A stretch of 64,000 bases of DNA from Alloalcanivorax profundimaris (GCF_015265435.1 NZ_JABJWH010000004.1:1-64000); one strand, 5' to 3'; shown: positions 38,066 to 48,586, numbered from the stretch's first letter. Translations and numbers: made by a program. The notes: generated by a model not told the origin, from the letters alone.

Positions 38066-39819
38066 TCGCCGGGCATCGCGTCCGCCGCCAGGGCGGCGTG
38101 GGCGGTGTCCGGGTCCAGCGTCTCCAGGGCCTGGTAATGGCTGAGAAACACCTGCCCCGTTAGCCGCTCAAGGAAATCGCTGCGCTGCAGCTGATCCATC
38201 ACCGGCCCCTTCACCTCGGACAGATGCAGGGTGACGCCGGCGTCCGCCAGGCGCCGGTTCAGGGTTTCCAGGCTGTCCAGGGCGCTGGCGTCGATGTGGT
38301 TGATGGCCGAGCACAGCAGCACCACATGGCGCCGGCCGGCGCAGTGGATCGCCGCGTCATAGATGGCGTCCTCGGTGCGCCGGGCATTGGCGAAGTAGAG
38401 CGATTCGTCCACCCGCATGGACAGCACCCGGGGCGAGGTGACCACCCGGTGCCGGCGCACGTTGCGGAAATGCTCGGTGCCCGGCATCTGCCCCAGTTCC
38501 GCCATGTGCGGCTGGCTGGTGCGCCACAGATGCAGCCCCAGGGCCGCCGCCACGCCGGCGATCACGCCGGCTTCCACCCCCGCCGCCAGCACGCCGATCA
38601 GGGTGATCAGCATGGCGGCGAAATCCGCCTTTGAATAACGCCAGGCGCGCAGGAACGCCCCCGGGTCCACCAGGGTGAGCACCGCCACGATGATGGTGGC
38701 CGCCAGGGTGGCCTTGGGCAGATAGTGGAACCAGGGCGTGAAGAACAACGCGGTGAGGGCGATGCCGCCGGCGGTGAACACCCCCGCCAGGGGCGTGCGG
38801 GCGCCAGCGTCGAAATTGACCACCGAGCGGGAGAAGCCGCCGGTGACCGGAATGCCGCCGCTGACCCCGGAGGCCAGGTTGGCGGCGCCCAGGCCGATCA
38901 ATTCGGCGTTGGAGTCGATGCGCTGGCGGCGCTTGGCGGCCAGGGTCTGGGCCACGGACACCGATTCCACGAAACCGATCAGGCTGATCAGCAGGGCCGG
39001 CAGCCACAGCTGGCCGAGCAGGCCGGCGTCGAAGGCCGGCAGGGTCGGTGACGGCAGGCCGCCGGGCACCTGGCCGACGATCGCCACGCCCCGTTCCGCC
39101 AGGCCGCCGGGGCCCGCCGCCAGGGTGGTGCCGATCACCGCCGCCACCGGGCCGGCCTTGGCCAGCAGCTCCGCCAGCCAGGCCGGCAGCGGCGTGCGCG
39201 CCAGCATGCGCTTGAGCGGGCCCCGCGCCCACAGCAGGAACAGCACGGCGGCGGCGCCCACCAGGGCGGTGGCCGGATTGAAGGCGTCCAGGTGCCCGGC
39301 GGCGGAGGCCGCCAGTTCCCACAGGGTATCGCCGTGCAGGGGAATGCCGAGCAGATGCTTGAACTGGCTGGCGGCGATCAGGATGCCGGAGGCGGTGATA
39401 AAACCGCTGATCACCGAATGGCTGAGCAGGTTGGCCACCCAGCCCAGGCGCAGCAGGCCCATGGCCACCAGCATGACGCCGGAAACCAGCGCCAGCATCA
39501 CGGTGGCGGCCAGGTAGAGGTCGCCGTCGCCGCCGGCCACCTGGCCCGCCGCCGCGGCGGTCATCAGCGACACCACCGCCACCGGCCCCACCGCCAGGGT
39601 GCGGCTGGAGCCGAACAGGGCGTAGGCCACCAGCGGCAGAATGCTGGCGTACAGCCCCACCTGGGGCGGCACCCCGGCGAGCAGGGCATAGGCCAGGCTC
39701 TGCGGGATCAGCATGATGGTGACGATCAGCGCCGCCATGCCATCGGCGGCGGCGTCCTCGCGGCCGTAGCCCCGCAGCCAGCCGGCGGCGGGCAGCCATC
39801 GGGTCAGTCGGTGAGCCAT
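38056..39819 (-). CDS. SulP/SLC26 family anion transporter with STAS domain
   Basis: A 587-residue inner membrane anion transporter. The SulP core of about 12-14 helices contains GREDAAADGMAALIVTIMLIPQSLAYALLAGVPPQVGLYAS and SNAELIGLGAANLASGVSGGIPVTGGFSRSVVNFDAGARTPLAG. A C-terminal STAS domain (about 445-560) has NHIDASALDSLETLNRRL. Substrates of relatives are sulfate, bicarbonate or C4 acids. Here the 16-base overlap with the SQR-fusion gene suggests moving sulfite, thiosulfate or sulfate during sulfide oxidation. This is inference. Confidence 0.9.
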
Positions 39820-41468
39820 TCGCGGCCCTTGAGCATGAGATCGAAGTAAATGCGTGGCATGCCCTTGGCCTTGAGCCACCAGTAGGCGGAGCGGGCTTTT
39901 TCCGGCGCCAGGGGAAAGGTCGGTTGCAGGGCGCCGTTGTAGCCGAATTCGGCGAGCACCACCTTGCCGCGTTCCACCGTCAACGGGCAGGCGCCGTAGC
40001 CTTGGTAGCGCGCCGACGGCGAGCGGCCTTCAAGGCTGGCGATCAGGTTGGTGGCCAGCACCGGAGCTTGCTTGCGCACCGCCGCGGCGGTTTTGGCGTT
40101 GGCGGTGCCGCTGGCGTCGCCCAGGGTGAAGACATTCTCGAAGCGCGGGTGGCGCAGGGTGTGGGCGTCGGCGTCCACCCAACCGGCGTCGTTGGCCAGG
40201 GGGCTGTCGCGCACGAAACCCGGCGCCCGCTGTGGCGGCGTGACGTGAAGCAGATCGAAGCTTTCCTCCCGTTCACGGGTATTGCCGTCGGCATCGGTGT
40301 CCACGAACCAGGCCTTGCGCGCCTCGCCGTCCACGGCGCGCAGGTTGCTCTGGAAGTTCAGGCTCACGCCGTAGCGGCGCACGTATTCCATCAGTGGAGG
40401 CACGAAGGCCTCCACCCCGAACAGTACCGCGCCGGCATTGTGGAACTGCACATCCACATCCTTGAGCCGGCCTTCCTTTTCCCAATGGTGGCAGGACAGG
40501 TACATGGCTTTCTGCGGCGCGCCGGCGCATTTGATCGGCATCGGCGGCTGGGTGAACAGGGCCCGCCCGGCGCGCAGGGCGCGCACCTGTTCCCAGGTGT
40601 AGGGCGCGGTCTCGAACAGATAGTTGGTGGTCACGCCATTGCGGCCCAGACTGTCGCGCAGGCCTTCCACGGCGTCCAGGTTCAGTTCCAGGCCCGGCGC
40701 CACCACCAGGGCGCGGTAACCAATGCGCTCGCCGTCCTCCAGCACCACCCGGTTTTGAGCCGGCTCGAAGGCGGCCACCCGGGCGCGTAACCACTTCGCG
40801 CCCCGGGGCATGACCCTGGCCATGGGTTTGGCGGTGTCCCGGGGATCGAAGGCGCCGCCGCCCACCAGGGTCCAGGCCGGCTGGTAGTAGTGGGTATCGG
40901 TGGGTTCCACCACCGCCACGGTCAACGATGGCCGGCGTTTCAGCAGGCTGGCCGCCGCCGCCAGGCCGCCGGCGCCACCGCCCACCACCAGCACGTCCCA
41001 GTCGCTGGCCGGGGAATGCGGCCGCGTCGCATTGTCCGGTCCGGCACGCCAATGCGCTTGCAGCCGCGGCTCCAGGTTGCCGAGGTCGTAACCGGCTCCG
41101 GCGGCCGTCTCAAGGAGCACCGCCGGGTCCAGTCGGTGGCTCTGCGACAGGGCCCACAGGCAGGTACTGCGGGTGCCGGTGCGGCAGAACGCCAGCACCG
41201 GACCCCGTTCCCCTGCCAGCAGGGCGCCGAAGCGGCGGGCGTCCGCGTCTTCCACCTGGCCGGGAATCACCGGCAGGGCATGGTAGGCCATGCCCGCTTC
41301 CCGGGCGGCCTGTTCCAGTCGCTGGCCGTCGGGCTGGTCCTCGGCTTCGCCCTCCGGCCGGTTGTTGATCACGGTGTGGAAACCGGCCCGGGCTAGGTCG
41401 GCCATGTCCTGGGGGTGGAGTTGCGGCGCCACCGACAGGTCGGCGGTCAGACGTTTGTACTCGGTCAT
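39804..41468 (-). CDS. DUF442 sulfurtransferase-like domain fused to sulfide:quinone oxidoreductase-type flavoprotein
   Basis: A 554-residue two-domain protein. Residues 1-110 form a DUF442 (TIGR01244) phosphatase-fold domain with Cys95 in AFCRTGTRS. From about 157 it is a type II (eukaryote-like) SQR: FAD loop VVGGGAGG (161-168), redox cysteines in KCAGAPQKAMYL (Cys314) and YGACPLTVERGK (Cys494), plus Cys326. SQR oxidises H2S to persulfide and feeds quinone. The fused domain may pass the sulfane sulfur onward to the neighbouring dioxygenase. It lies between the persulfide dioxygenase and the SulP gene, all co-oriented. Confidence 0.9.
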   Translation of the reverse strand: MTEYKRLTADLSVAPQLHPQDMADLARAGFHTVINNRPEGEAEDQPDGQRLEQAAREAGMAYHALPVIPGQVEDADARRFGALLAGERGPVLAFCRTGTRSTCLWALSQSHRLDPAVLLETAAGAGYDLGNLEPRLQAHWRAGPDNATRPHSPASDWDVLVVGGGAGGLAAAASLLKRRPSLTVAVVEPTDTHYYQPAWTLVGGGAFDPRDTAKPMARVMPRGAKWLRARVAAFEPAQNRVVLEDGERIGYRALVVAPGLELNLDAVEGLRDSLGRNGVTTNYLFETAPYTWEQVRALRAGRALFTQPPMPIKCAGAPQKAMYLSCHHWEKEGRLKDVDVQFHNAGAVLFGVEAFVPPLMEYVRRYGVSLNFQSNLRAVDGEARKAWFVDTDADGNTREREESFDLLHVTPPQRAPGFVRDSPLANDAGWVDADAHTLRHPRFENVFTLGDASGTANAKTAAAVRKQAPVLATNLIASLEGRSPSARYQGYGACPLTVERGKVVLAEFGYNGALQPTFPLAPEKARSAYWWLKAKGMPRIYFDLMLKGREWLTD

Positions 41469-41511
41469 GGGTGCTCCGGCTGCTGCGTGGGCATAAAGCG
41501 TTGTTGTGCTG

Positions 41512-42390
41512 TCAGAGTACGTTCAGCGGAATTTTCAGGTAACGGGTGCCGTTGTTTTCCGCCGGGGGCAAATGGCCGGCGCGCATGTTCACCTGCACCG
41601 ACGGCAGGATCAGGCGTGGCATGCCCAGGGTGGCGTCGCGCTTCTCGCGCATGGCCACGAATTCCGCCTCGCTGACGCCTTCGTGCACATGAATATTGTG
41701 CTGGCGCTGCTCGCCCACGGTGGTTTCCCAGTGGAATTCCTCACGGTTGTCAGGCAGGTAGTCGTGGCACAGGAACATGCGGGTGTCGTCGGGCAGGGCC
41801 AGCAGTTTCTGGATCGAGCGATACAGGGTGCGGGCGTCGCCGCCGGGGAAGTCGCAGCGGGCGGTGCCGTAATCGGGCATGAACAGGGTGTCGCCAACGA
41901 ACACGGCGTCGCCGATCAGGTGGCTCATGCAGGCGGGGGTGTGGCCGGGCGTGTGCAGGGCGCGACAACTGAGATTGCCGAGCCGGTATTCGTCGCCGTC
42001 GTGAAACAGATGGTCGAACTGGCTGCCGTCGCGCTGGAAGTCGGTGCCGGCGTTGAACACCTTGCCGAAGGTGTCTTGCACGGTGCGGATCTGGTCGCCG
42101 ATGGCCAGCTTGCCGCCCACCTGTTCCTTGATCCAGGGCGCCGCGGACAGATGATCGGCGTGAACATGGGTTTCCAGCAGCCATTCCACGGTCAGGTCCT
42201 GGGCGCGCACGAAATCCACCAGGCGCTGGGCACCCTCGTGGCTAGTGCGGCCGGAATGGGGGTCGTAGTCGAGTACCGAGTCGACGATGGCGCAGTGGCG
42301 GGTCTCCGGGTCGATCACCACATAGCTTACCGTGTTGGTGTCGGTGTCGAAGAAGCTCTCAACCCGCGGGCGGGGCGCTTGTGTGCTCAT
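41512..42390 (-). CDS. Persulfide dioxygenase (ETHE1/Blh-type metallo-beta-lactamase fold)
   Basis: A mononuclear-iron enzyme that oxidises glutathione persulfide to sulfite. The 292-residue protein has THVHADHLSAA (H75, H77, D79, H80), HTPGHTPACM (H150) and VGDTLFMPDYGTARCDFPGGDARTLYRS (D167), with FLCHDYLPDNREEFHWET typical of the Blh-type subgroup. The frame is open to 42474, but MSTQAPRP at 42390 is the sensible start. It is first in the PDO-SQR-SulP cluster, behind an AT-rich promoter region. Confidence 0.93.
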   Translation of the reverse strand: MSTQAPRPRVESFFDTDTNTVSYVVIDPETRHCAIVDSVLDYDPHSGRTSHEGAQRLVDFVRAQDLTVEWLLETHVHADHLSAAPWIKEQVGGKLAIGDQIRTVQDTFGKVFNAGTDFQRDGSQFDHLFHDGDEYRLGNLSCRALHTPGHTPACMSHLIGDAVFVGDTLFMPDYGTARCDFPGGDARTLYRSIQKLLALPDDTRMFLCHDYLPDNREEFHWETTVGEQRQHNIHVHEGVSEAEFVAMREKRDATLGMPRLILPSVQVNMRAGHLPPAENNGTRYLKIPLNVL

Positions 42391-42547
42391 GACGGGCCTC
42401 CAGGGATAGTCGCGGCCGCGCCCGGATGGCGCCGACCGGACTCCTTTTATAGGACGCCGGCGGCGGGAAGTCAAATTAAGTTATAAGCATATACAAAAAT
42501 GATATATAAGGCCCGGCGGCGTTATAAGCCGCCGGTTATGAGCACGC
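42391..42547. promoter_or_regulatory. AT-rich promoter region of the sulfide-oxidation cluster
   Basis: The stretch 42472-42515 is far more AT-rich than its surroundings and contains overlapping TATAAG, ATATAC and GATATATAAG motifs. Relatives of this cluster are controlled by ArsR-type BigR/SqrR repressors that bind AT-rich imperfect palindromes. I cannot define an operator precisely and no regulator gene is adjacent. The region also separates the cluster from lnt. Confidence 0.5.
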
Positions 42548-44035
42548 TCACCGGCGAGGAAAAGTATCCAGCAGGGAGCGCGCCCGGCGGCCCCGGCCCA
42601 GCACCACGAAGGCCAGCGCCAGCAGCAGGGTGGGCCAGGCCCCGGCCACCATGAAGGGCGTGCTCCCCTGGCGGGGCTGGTAGTCGGCGATCAGCACATC
42701 GCGCTCGAACTGGGGCAGCCGCTCCACCACCCGGCCGTGCGGGTCGACCACGGCGGTGACGCCGTTGTTGGTGCCGCGCAGCAGCCAGCGGCCGGTTTCC
42801 AGGGCGCGCAGGCGGGTCATCTGAAAATGCTGGAGGGGGCCCGCCGAGGTGCCGAACCAGGCGTCGTTGCTGATGGTCAGCAGCACATCGGCGCCGGCGC
42901 TGCGTTCCGCCACCAGATCCGGATACAGAATCTCATAGCAAATGAACGGGGCGATCTCCTGGTCCAGGGCATGCAAGTTGGGCTGGCTGGCCCGCCCCGG
43001 GGTAAAGCTGGACATGGCCAGATCGAAGAACGGGATCAGCCCGCGCAGCAGACCCTGCAGGGGCACGTACTCGCCGAACGGCACCAACTTTTGTTTGTGG
43101 TAAACGCCGTTGTCGTGATGGGTGCCCACCACGGCGATGCTGTTGTGGTAGGTCACCGGCGAACGGGACTGGTCACGCCAGGGCAGGCCGGTGATCAGGG
43201 CGCCACCCTTGGCGGCCACCGCCTCGCCCTCGCCGTCCACGAAGCCGCGGATGTCCTGGTAGAACTCGATCATCGCCGACTCCGGCCAGATCACCAGGGT
43301 GTCCCCGGGCAGGCCGTCGGTGAGCCCGGCATAGATATCCCGGGTCTCCTCGCGCATGGTGGCCAGCCACTTCAGGTCCTGGGGAATGTTGCCCTGCACC
43401 AGGGCCACCTGCTGGCGTTCGCCGGACGGTTGGGTGAAATCCAGCTGGCCACCGATCAGGGCCGCCACGATGGCCACCACGGACACCAGCAGCGGCCCGG
43501 CGGCCCGTCCGCGTTGCTCGATCAGCGCCACCACGGTGGCGGACAGCACCACCGCCGCCAGGGTCATGGCCCAGATACCACCCAGCGGCGCCAGCCCGGC
43601 CAGGGGCGTGTCCACCAGGGCGTAGCCGCTGTACAGCCACGGGAAGCCGGTAAGCAGCCAGCCACGCACCCAGTCCAGCAGCAGCCAGGCGCCGGCGAAC
43701 ATCAGGGCGCCGCCGCCCAGCCGCCGGGTGAGCCAGAAGGTGAGGCCGTAGAACAGGGCCATCAGGGCGGCGAAGGCGCCGGTGAAGGGAATCGCCATCC
43801 ACAGCGGCATGAAGCCGTAGTCGGTCATCGACACATGCAGCCAGCTTACCCCGAAGCCGAACATCCCCAGGCCGTAGACCCAGCCGGTGAGCAGAGCGCG
43901 CCGGGGCGTGGGCGCCCGGTGCTGGCACCAGTAGGCCAGCGCCAGGCTGACGAACAGCAACGGCCAGAGGTCGTAGGGGGCGAAGGCGAGCGGAAACAGA
44001 AGCCCGGCGATCAGGGCGAGCAGCAGGTTGAGCAT
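42548..44035 (-). CDS. lnt: Apolipoprotein N-acyltransferase
   Basis: Adds the third acyl chain to lipoproteins. The 495-residue protein has about six N-terminal helices, then the periplasmic nitrilase-like domain with Glu in VIWPESAMIEF, Lys in YHKQKLVPFGEYVPL and Cys in APFICYEILYPDLV (the E-K-C triad), plus a C-terminal helix. The frame opens at 44086, but MLNLLLALIAGL (44035) is the family start. It is downstream of corC, separated by a hairpin terminator. Confidence 0.96.
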   Translation of the reverse strand: MLNLLLALIAGLLFPLAFAPYDLWPLLFVSLALAYWCQHRAPTPRRALLTGWVYGLGMFGFGVSWLHVSMTDYGFMPLWMAIPFTGAFAALMALFYGLTFWLTRRLGGGALMFAGAWLLLDWVRGWLLTGFPWLYSGYALVDTPLAGLAPLGGIWAMTLAAVVLSATVVALIEQRGRAAGPLLVSVVAIVAALIGGQLDFTQPSGERQQVALVQGNIPQDLKWLATMREETRDIYAGLTDGLPGDTLVIWPESAMIEFYQDIRGFVDGEGEAVAAKGGALITGLPWRDQSRSPVTYHNSIAVVGTHHDNGVYHKQKLVPFGEYVPLQGLLRGLIPFFDLAMSSFTPGRASQPNLHALDQEIAPFICYEILYPDLVAERSAGADVLLTISNDAWFGTSAGPLQHFQMTRLRALETGRWLLRGTNNGVTAVVDPHGRVVERLPQFERDVLIADYQPRQGSTPFMVAGAWPTLLLALAFVVLGRGRRARSLLDTFPRR

Positions 44036-44064
44036 GGGTGTCGGCGGTCCCGGCGCTGGAATGG

Positions 44065-44084
44065 AAAAAGGGGCACGAGGCCCC
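44065..44084 (-). terminator. Intrinsic terminator after corC
   Basis: On the minus strand GGGGC-CTCGT-GCCCC is followed by TTTTTCC, a short but classical terminator between corC and lnt. It implies that lnt is either partly uncoupled or has its own promoter in the remaining leader, which includes TTATACGC-like AT-rich sequence near 44100. Confidence 0.7.
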
Positions 44085-44146
44085 ACTTTGCTGACGTCAC
44101 GTTATACGCAAATTAACCGGGGCGCGCCATGCCGGCGCAGCGCGCG

Positions 44147-45019
44147 CTAGTCGGAGTCGGCGGACGCGGCGCCGGCTTCCAGCGGCGTCACCCGCAGCAG
44201 GCGGATGGTGCGGCCGTCGGCGCTCAGCACGGTGAAGCGGAAGCCGCCCATCTCCACCGCTTCGTCGCGCTGCGGCAGGTGGCCGAAGCGCTGCATCACC
44301 AGGCCGCCGATGGTGTCGAATTCCTCGTCGCTGAAACCGGTCTTGAAGTGTTCGTTGAACTCGTCGATGGGGGTCAGCGCCTTGACGGTGTAGTCGTCGC
44401 CTTCCAGATCCTTGATCAGGTAGTCGTCGTCCTCGATGTCGTGCTCGTCCTCGATCTCGCCAACGATCTGCTCGAGCACGTCCTCGATGGTGACCAGGCC
44501 GGCCACGCCGCCGTATTCATTGACCACGATGGCCATGTGGTTCTTGGTAATGCGGAATTCCCGCAGCAGCGAGTCCAGGCGCTTGGATTCCGGCACCACC
44601 ATGGCCGAGCGCACATGGTCCTTGATCGCGAACCGCTCCATCTTGGCCGGCTCCAGAATCAGCGCCAGCAGATCCTTGGCCAGCAGGATGCCGATGATTT
44701 CGTCCGGGTCCTCGCCCAGCACCGGGAAGCGGGAGTGGGCGCAGTCGATGATGGTGGGCAGAAAGTCGCGCGGGTCGTCGGAGCCGCGGATGCTCACCAT
44801 TTGCGAGCGGGGGATGAGAATTTCGCGCACCTGCATCTCGGATACGCAGATCGCGCCTTCGATAATGCCCAGGGTGTCGCCGTCGATGACGTCGCTGTCG
44901 CGCATGGAGCGCATCAGGCCCAGCAGTTCTTCCCGGGATCCGGGGGTGGAGGTGAAGAACTGGCCGACGCGCTCCAACCAACTTCGGCCGTTGGCGTTAT
45001 CGGAATAATCGTCCGACAT
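44147..45019 (-). CDS. corC: CorC/HlyC family CBS-domain protein
   Basis: A 290-residue protein with N-terminal soluble region, tandem CBS domains (about 65-185: MVSIRGSDDPRDFLPTIIDCAHSRFPVLGEDPDEIIGILLAKDLL, MAIVVNEYGGVAGLVTIEDVLEQIVGEIEDEHD) and the C-terminal CorC_HlyC domain (about 200-285). It lacks the DUF21 membrane part, as E. coli CorC does. It is linked to Mg/Co efflux and membrane homeostasis. The start overlaps the ybeY stop (ATGA). Confidence 0.95.
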   Translation of the reverse strand: MSDDYSDNANGRSWLERVGQFFTSTPGSREELLGLMRSMRDSDVIDGDTLGIIEGAICVSEMQVREILIPRSQMVSIRGSDDPRDFLPTIIDCAHSRFPVLGEDPDEIIGILLAKDLLALILEPAKMERFAIKDHVRSAMVVPESKRLDSLLREFRITKNHMAIVVNEYGGVAGLVTIEDVLEQIVGEIEDEHDIEDDDYLIKDLEGDDYTVKALTPIDEFNEHFKTGFSDEEFDTIGGLVMQRFGHLPQRDEAVEMGGFRFTVLSADGRTIRLLRVTPLEAGAASADSD

Positions 45020-45525
45020 CAGGGGTCGAGCTCCATGATTGCGTTGCAAGACTGGTACGGGTCCGGGTAGCCCAGCTCGGCGAGGGCGCGGACTTCCAGG
45101 GCCTCCATGGCCTCCGCGTCCTGCTCGTCGATGTGGTCATAGCCGAGCAGGTGCAGCACGCCGTGGGTGACCATATGGGCCCAGTGGGCGTCCAGGGTTT
45201 TGTGCTGCTCGGCGGCCTCGCGGCGCACCACCGGCGCGCTGATCACGATGTCGCCGAGCAGCGGGTCGAGGGCGTCCTCGGGGAGGCCCTCGGGGGCTTC
45301 AAAGGGGAAGGACAGCACATTGGTGGGCTTGTCCTTGCCCCGGAAGTCGCGGTTGAGCGCGCGGATCTCGTCGTCGTCCACCACCCGCACGGTGATGTCG
45401 CCGATCACGCCGCCGGCCACCTCGGTGGCTTTCAGGGCCCAGGCCCGCAAGTCGGATTCGTCGGGGGCGTCCGGGGCGTCGCTGGCCCACTGGACCTCAA
45501 CGCTGGGTGTCGGTATCCCGCTCAT
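45019..45525 (-). CDS. ybeY: Endoribonuclease YbeY
   Basis: A metallo-RNase needed for 16S rRNA 3' maturation and ribosome quality control. The 168-residue protein has [29 protein letters not shown] and the zinc motif [11 protein letters not shown] (HxxxHxxxxxH). MSGIPTPS at 45525 is taken as start; it lies 29 bases inside phoH, a normal overlap for this pair. The C-terminus overlaps corC. Confidence 0.96.
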   Translation of the reverse strand: MSGIPTPSVEVQWASDAPDAPDESDLRAWALKATEVAGGVIGDITVRVVDDDEIRALNRDFRGKDKPTNVLSFPFEAPEGLPEDALDPLLGDIVISAPVVRREAAEQHKTLDAHWAHMVTHGVLHLLGYDHIDEQDAEAMEALEVRALAELGYPDPYQSCNAIMELDP

Positions 45526-46486
45526 GACGGTCGTAGGCCTCCACAATACGTTGCACCAGCGGGTGGCGGACCACATCGCGGCTGTCGAAACGGGTGACGC
45601 CGATCTCGGTCTCGCCGTCCAGCACGTCCAGGGCGTTGACCAGCCCGGAGCGCTGATGGCGGGGCAGGTCCACCTGGGTCACGTCGCCGGTGATCACCGC
45701 CTTGGAGCCGAAGCCGATGCGGGTCAGGAACATCTTCATCTGTTCCGGCGTGGTGTTCTGCGCCTCGTCGAGAATCACGAAGCTGTTGTTCAGGGTGCGC
45801 CCGCGCATATAGGCCAGCGGCGCCACCTCGATCACCATGCGGTCCATCAGCTTGGCGACTTTCTCGAAGCCGAGCATTTCATAGAGGGCGTCGTAGAGGG
45901 GGCGCAGGTAGGGGTCGATCTTCTCCGCCAGGTCGCCGGGCAGAAAGCCCAGCTTCTCGCCGGCTTCCACCGCCGGGCGCACCAGCAGGATGCGCTGCAC
46001 CTCGGCTTTTTCCAGGGCGTCCACGGCGCAGGCCACCGCCAGCCAGGTCTTGCCGGTGCCCGCCGGGCCGATGCCGAAGTTGATGTCGAAGCGGCGCACC
46101 TTCTTGACGTATTCCCGCTGGTGGCCGCCGCGCGGTTTGATGCGCGCCCGCTTGGTGCGGATCACCACCTCGTCGCTGGGGAAGGCCACGGTGTTGTCCA
46201 CTTTTTCCGACAGCTCGGACTGCTGCAGCTGCAGATGCACCATTTCCGGGGTCAGGTCGTCCACCTCGGCGGTCTGGGCGTAGAGATCATTGAGCACCGT
46301 GGTGGCGGCTTGCACCGCCCGGGAGTCGCCGGACAGATGGAAGACATTGCCGCGATTGCGGATGTCCACGCTGAGTCGTTGGGCGATCTGCTTGATATGC
46401 TCGTCCAGGCGCCCGCAGAGGCTGGCCAGACGGCGGGAGTCGTAGGGTTCGAGACTGACTTGCTGGGAAGCGGCTGGTGTGTCCAA
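45497..46486 (-). CDS. ybeZ: PhoH-like ATPase (YbeZ type)
   Basis: A 329-residue PhoH-family NTPase, partner of YbeY in RNA metabolism. An N-terminal KH-like region (about 1-110) precedes the ATPase with Walker [34 protein letters not shown], Walker [22 protein letters not shown] and [12 protein letters not shown]. In many gammaproteobacteria miaB lies just upstream. Here about 7.8 kb of sulfate transport and lipoprotein genes intervene before miaB at 54280. Confidence 0.95.
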   Translation of the reverse strand: MDTPAASQQVSLEPYDSRRLASLCGRLDEHIKQIAQRLSVDIRNRGNVFHLSGDSRAVQAATTVLNDLYAQTAEVDDLTPEMVHLQLQQSELSEKVDNTVAFPSDEVVIRTKRARIKPRGGHQREYVKKVRRFDINFGIGPAGTGKTWLAVACAVDALEKAEVQRILLVRPAVEAGEKLGFLPGDLAEKIDPYLRPLYDALYEMLGFEKVAKLMDRMVIEVAPLAYMRGRTLNNSFVILDEAQNTTPEQMKMFLTRIGFGSKAVITGDVTQVDLPRHQRSGLVNALDVLDGETEIGVTRFDSRDVVRHPLVQRIVEAYDRHERDTDTQR

Positions 46487-46596
46487 AGTCGGGAAAAGTG
46501 GCCCTTCGGGCTGTTGTGGATGCGTTCAGGATACTCCGAAGCCCGGCTTCGGGGAACCCTCCTGCGCGCACTCTAGCCCGGTCCCGGGGGGCGGGT

Positions 46597-46629
46597 AAAG
46601 GCCCGGCGGAACCCGCCGTCAGCCGGGCC
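46597..46629 (-). terminator. Probable terminator at the cysA 3' end
   Basis: GGCCCGGC (minus strand, 46629-46622) pairs with 46607-46600, followed by TTTACC. The cysA stop codon lies inside the loop, and a smaller GGCGG/CCGCC stem nests within it. Only three T residues follow, so strength is uncertain. The rest of the gap 46487-46618 shows no gene. Confidence 0.55.
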
Positions 46630-47713
46630 GCACCCGGGGGCCCAGATCGCCGTCGCAGGTCACCGTCTGCAGGGCGCGCGGGAGCAGATAGAGGGTGTCG
46701 TCCCGGCCCGGCGAGAGCGCCTGCCAGGTGTCCCGGTCCAGCTCCACCTCCAGCACCCGGTCGCCCCAGCCCCGGGGCGCCAGTTCCAGGGTCACGGTGC
46801 CGCCGAACACGCTGCGCGCCACCAGTTTCACCGGCAGATGGGCGTGCTCGTCCGGCGCGTGCGAAAGCGTCGCCTCGTGGGGGCGCAGGTAGAGGGTCAG
46901 GGCCCCGTCCGGGCAGGCGCCGTGGGTATCCAGGCGCAGGCTGGCGTCGCCGGCGCGCCAGGTGATGCCGTCATAATGCCCTTCCAGGGCGTTGATGTGG
47001 CCCAGGAAGTCGAACACGAAACGGCTCGCCGGGTGCTCGTAGACCTCCACCGGCGAGCCCACCTGTTCCACCCGGCCCTGGCTCATCACCACCACCTGGT
47101 CGGAGACCTCCATGGCCTCCTCCTGGTCGTGGGTGACGAACAGGCTGGTCACGTCGATCTGCTCGTGCAGGTGGCGCAGCCAGCGGCGCAGTTCCTTGCG
47201 CACCTTGGCGTCCAGGGCGCCGAAGGGTTCATCGAGCAGCAGCACCTCGGGCTTGAGCGCCAGGGCCCGGGCCAGGGCCACGCGCTGTTTCTGGCCGCCG
47301 GACAGCTGCGCCGGATAACGGCCGGCCATGGTGTCCATCTGCACCAGTTCCAGCAGCTCGCGGACCCGGGCGCGGATGGCATCCCGGGGCGGCCGCTCGC
47401 CGCGCGGCAGCATGCGCAGGCCGAAGGCCACGTTGTCGGCCACGGTCAGATGGCGGAACAGGGCATATTGCTGGAACACGAACCCCACCCGCCGGCGGCG
47501 CGCGTCCAGGTTGGTGACGTCGCGATCATGGAAGAACACCCGCCCCCGGTCCGGTTTTTCCAGGCCGGCGATGATGCGCAGCAGGGTGGTCTTGCCGGAG
47601 CCGGACGGTCCCAGCAGGCCCACCAGGCCGCCGCGGGCCACGTCCAGGTTGATGTCCTCCAGCGCGGTGAAGGCGCCGAAGGTCTTGCGGATCGATTCGA
47701 CTCGGATACTCAC
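46619..47713 (-). CDS. cysA: Sulfate/thiosulfate ABC transporter ATPase
   Basis: The ATP-binding subunit of the CysTWA importer. The 364-residue protein has Walker [16 protein letters not shown], signature [16 protein letters not shown], Walker [25 protein letters not shown], switch His [11 protein letters not shown] and a C-terminal TOBE-like regulatory domain. The GTG start overlaps the cysW stop (GTGA), so the two are coupled. Confidence 0.95.
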   Translation of the reverse strand: MSIRVESIRKTFGAFTALEDINLDVARGGLVGLLGPSGSGKTTLLRIIAGLEKPDRGRVFFHDRDVTNLDARRRRVGFVFQQYALFRHLTVADNVAFGLRMLPRGERPPRDAIRARVRELLELVQMDTMAGRYPAQLSGGQKQRVALARALALKPEVLLLDEPFGALDAKVRKELRRWLRHLHEQIDVTSLFVTHDQEEAMEVSDQVVVMSQGRVEQVGSPVEVYEHPASRFVFDFLGHINALEGHYDGITWRAGDASLRLDTHGACPDGALTLYLRPHEATLSHAPDEHAHLPVKLVARSVFGGTVTLELAPRGWGDRVLEVELDRDTWQALSPGRDDTLYLLPRALQTVTCDGDLGPRVRPG

Positions 47714-48543
47714 GGCGTCGTCTCCTGGGCGGCGTCGAGTTTGTGGTGCTGGCGCCATTCCAGCGCCGTCTTGAGCAGCAGGGTGACCAACGCCATGGCG
47801 GCGAGCAGGCCGGCGGCGGTGAAGGCGCCCACGGTGTTGTAGTCCTCGTTGAGCATCTGGATCAGCAGCGGCAGGGTCAGGGTCTCGCCGCGAATCAGCC
47901 CGGACACCACGCTCACCGCGCCGAACTCGCCCACCGCCCGGGCATTGGTGAGTACCACGCCGTAGAGCAGCGCCCAGCGGATCTTGGGCAGGGTCACGTA
48001 CCAGAAGGTCTGCCAGCCGGAGGCGCCCAGCAGCACCGCCGCTTCCTCCTCCTCGGTGCCCTGGGACTGCATCAGCGGAATCAGCACCCGGGCCACGTAG
48101 GGGCAGGTGACGAATACGGTGACCATGATCATGCCCGGCAGGGCGAACATCAGCTGCACGTCCAGGGTGTCGTCCAGCCACTTGCCGAAGGCGCTCTGCC
48201 CACCGTACACCACCAGGTAGCACAGGCCGGCCACCACCGGGGACATGGCGAAGGGGATGTCGATCAGCGTGGTGAGCAGCTTGCGGCCGCGGAATTCGTA
48301 ACGGGTCACGCACCAGGCCAGCAGCACGCCGAACACCAGGTTCACCGGCACGGTGACCAGCGCCACCACCAGGGTCAGTTTGATGGCGGCGATCATATCG
48401 GCGCTGGTCAGGTTATCGGCCACCACCGTGGCGCCCTGGGAAAAGGCCTGGAAAACGATCAGCACCAGCGGCAGCACCAGCAGCACCACCACGGCGCCCA
48501 GGGCGGCCAGAATCAGGGCCCATTGGTGCCAGTATCGAGGCAT
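47710..48543 (-). CDS. cysW: Sulfate ABC transporter permease CysW
   Basis: One of the two membrane subunits of the sulfate importer. The 277-residue protein has about six helices and the binding-protein-dependent transport loop [52 protein letters not shown]. The frame runs far upstream without a stop; ATG 48543 ([11 protein letters not shown]) is the sensible start. It normally follows cysT directly. Here it is separated by about 3.8 kb and has its own promoter. Confidence 0.93.
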   Translation of the reverse strand: MPRYWHQWALILAALGAVVVLLVLPLVLIVFQAFSQGATVVADNLTSADMIAAIKLTLVVALVTVPVNLVFGVLLAWCVTRYEFRGRKLLTTLIDIPFAMSPVVAGLCYLVVYGGQSAFGKWLDDTLDVQLMFALPGMIMVTVFVTCPYVARVLIPLMQSQGTEEEEAAVLLGASGWQTFWYVTLPKIRWALLYGVVLTNARAVGEFGAVSVVSGLIRGETLTLPLLIQMLNEDYNTVGAFTAAGLLAAMALVTLLLKTALEWRQHHKLDAAQETTP

Positions 48544-48586
48544 GCGCGCGCGGCTCCGTATTCGGGGGAGAAATAGCAGGGCCCCG

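Noticed and set aside
42472-42515. A defined BigR/SqrR operator
   Set aside because: The AT-rich stretch has several overlapping imperfect repeats, but I could not fix one convincing palindrome, so only a promoter region is reported.
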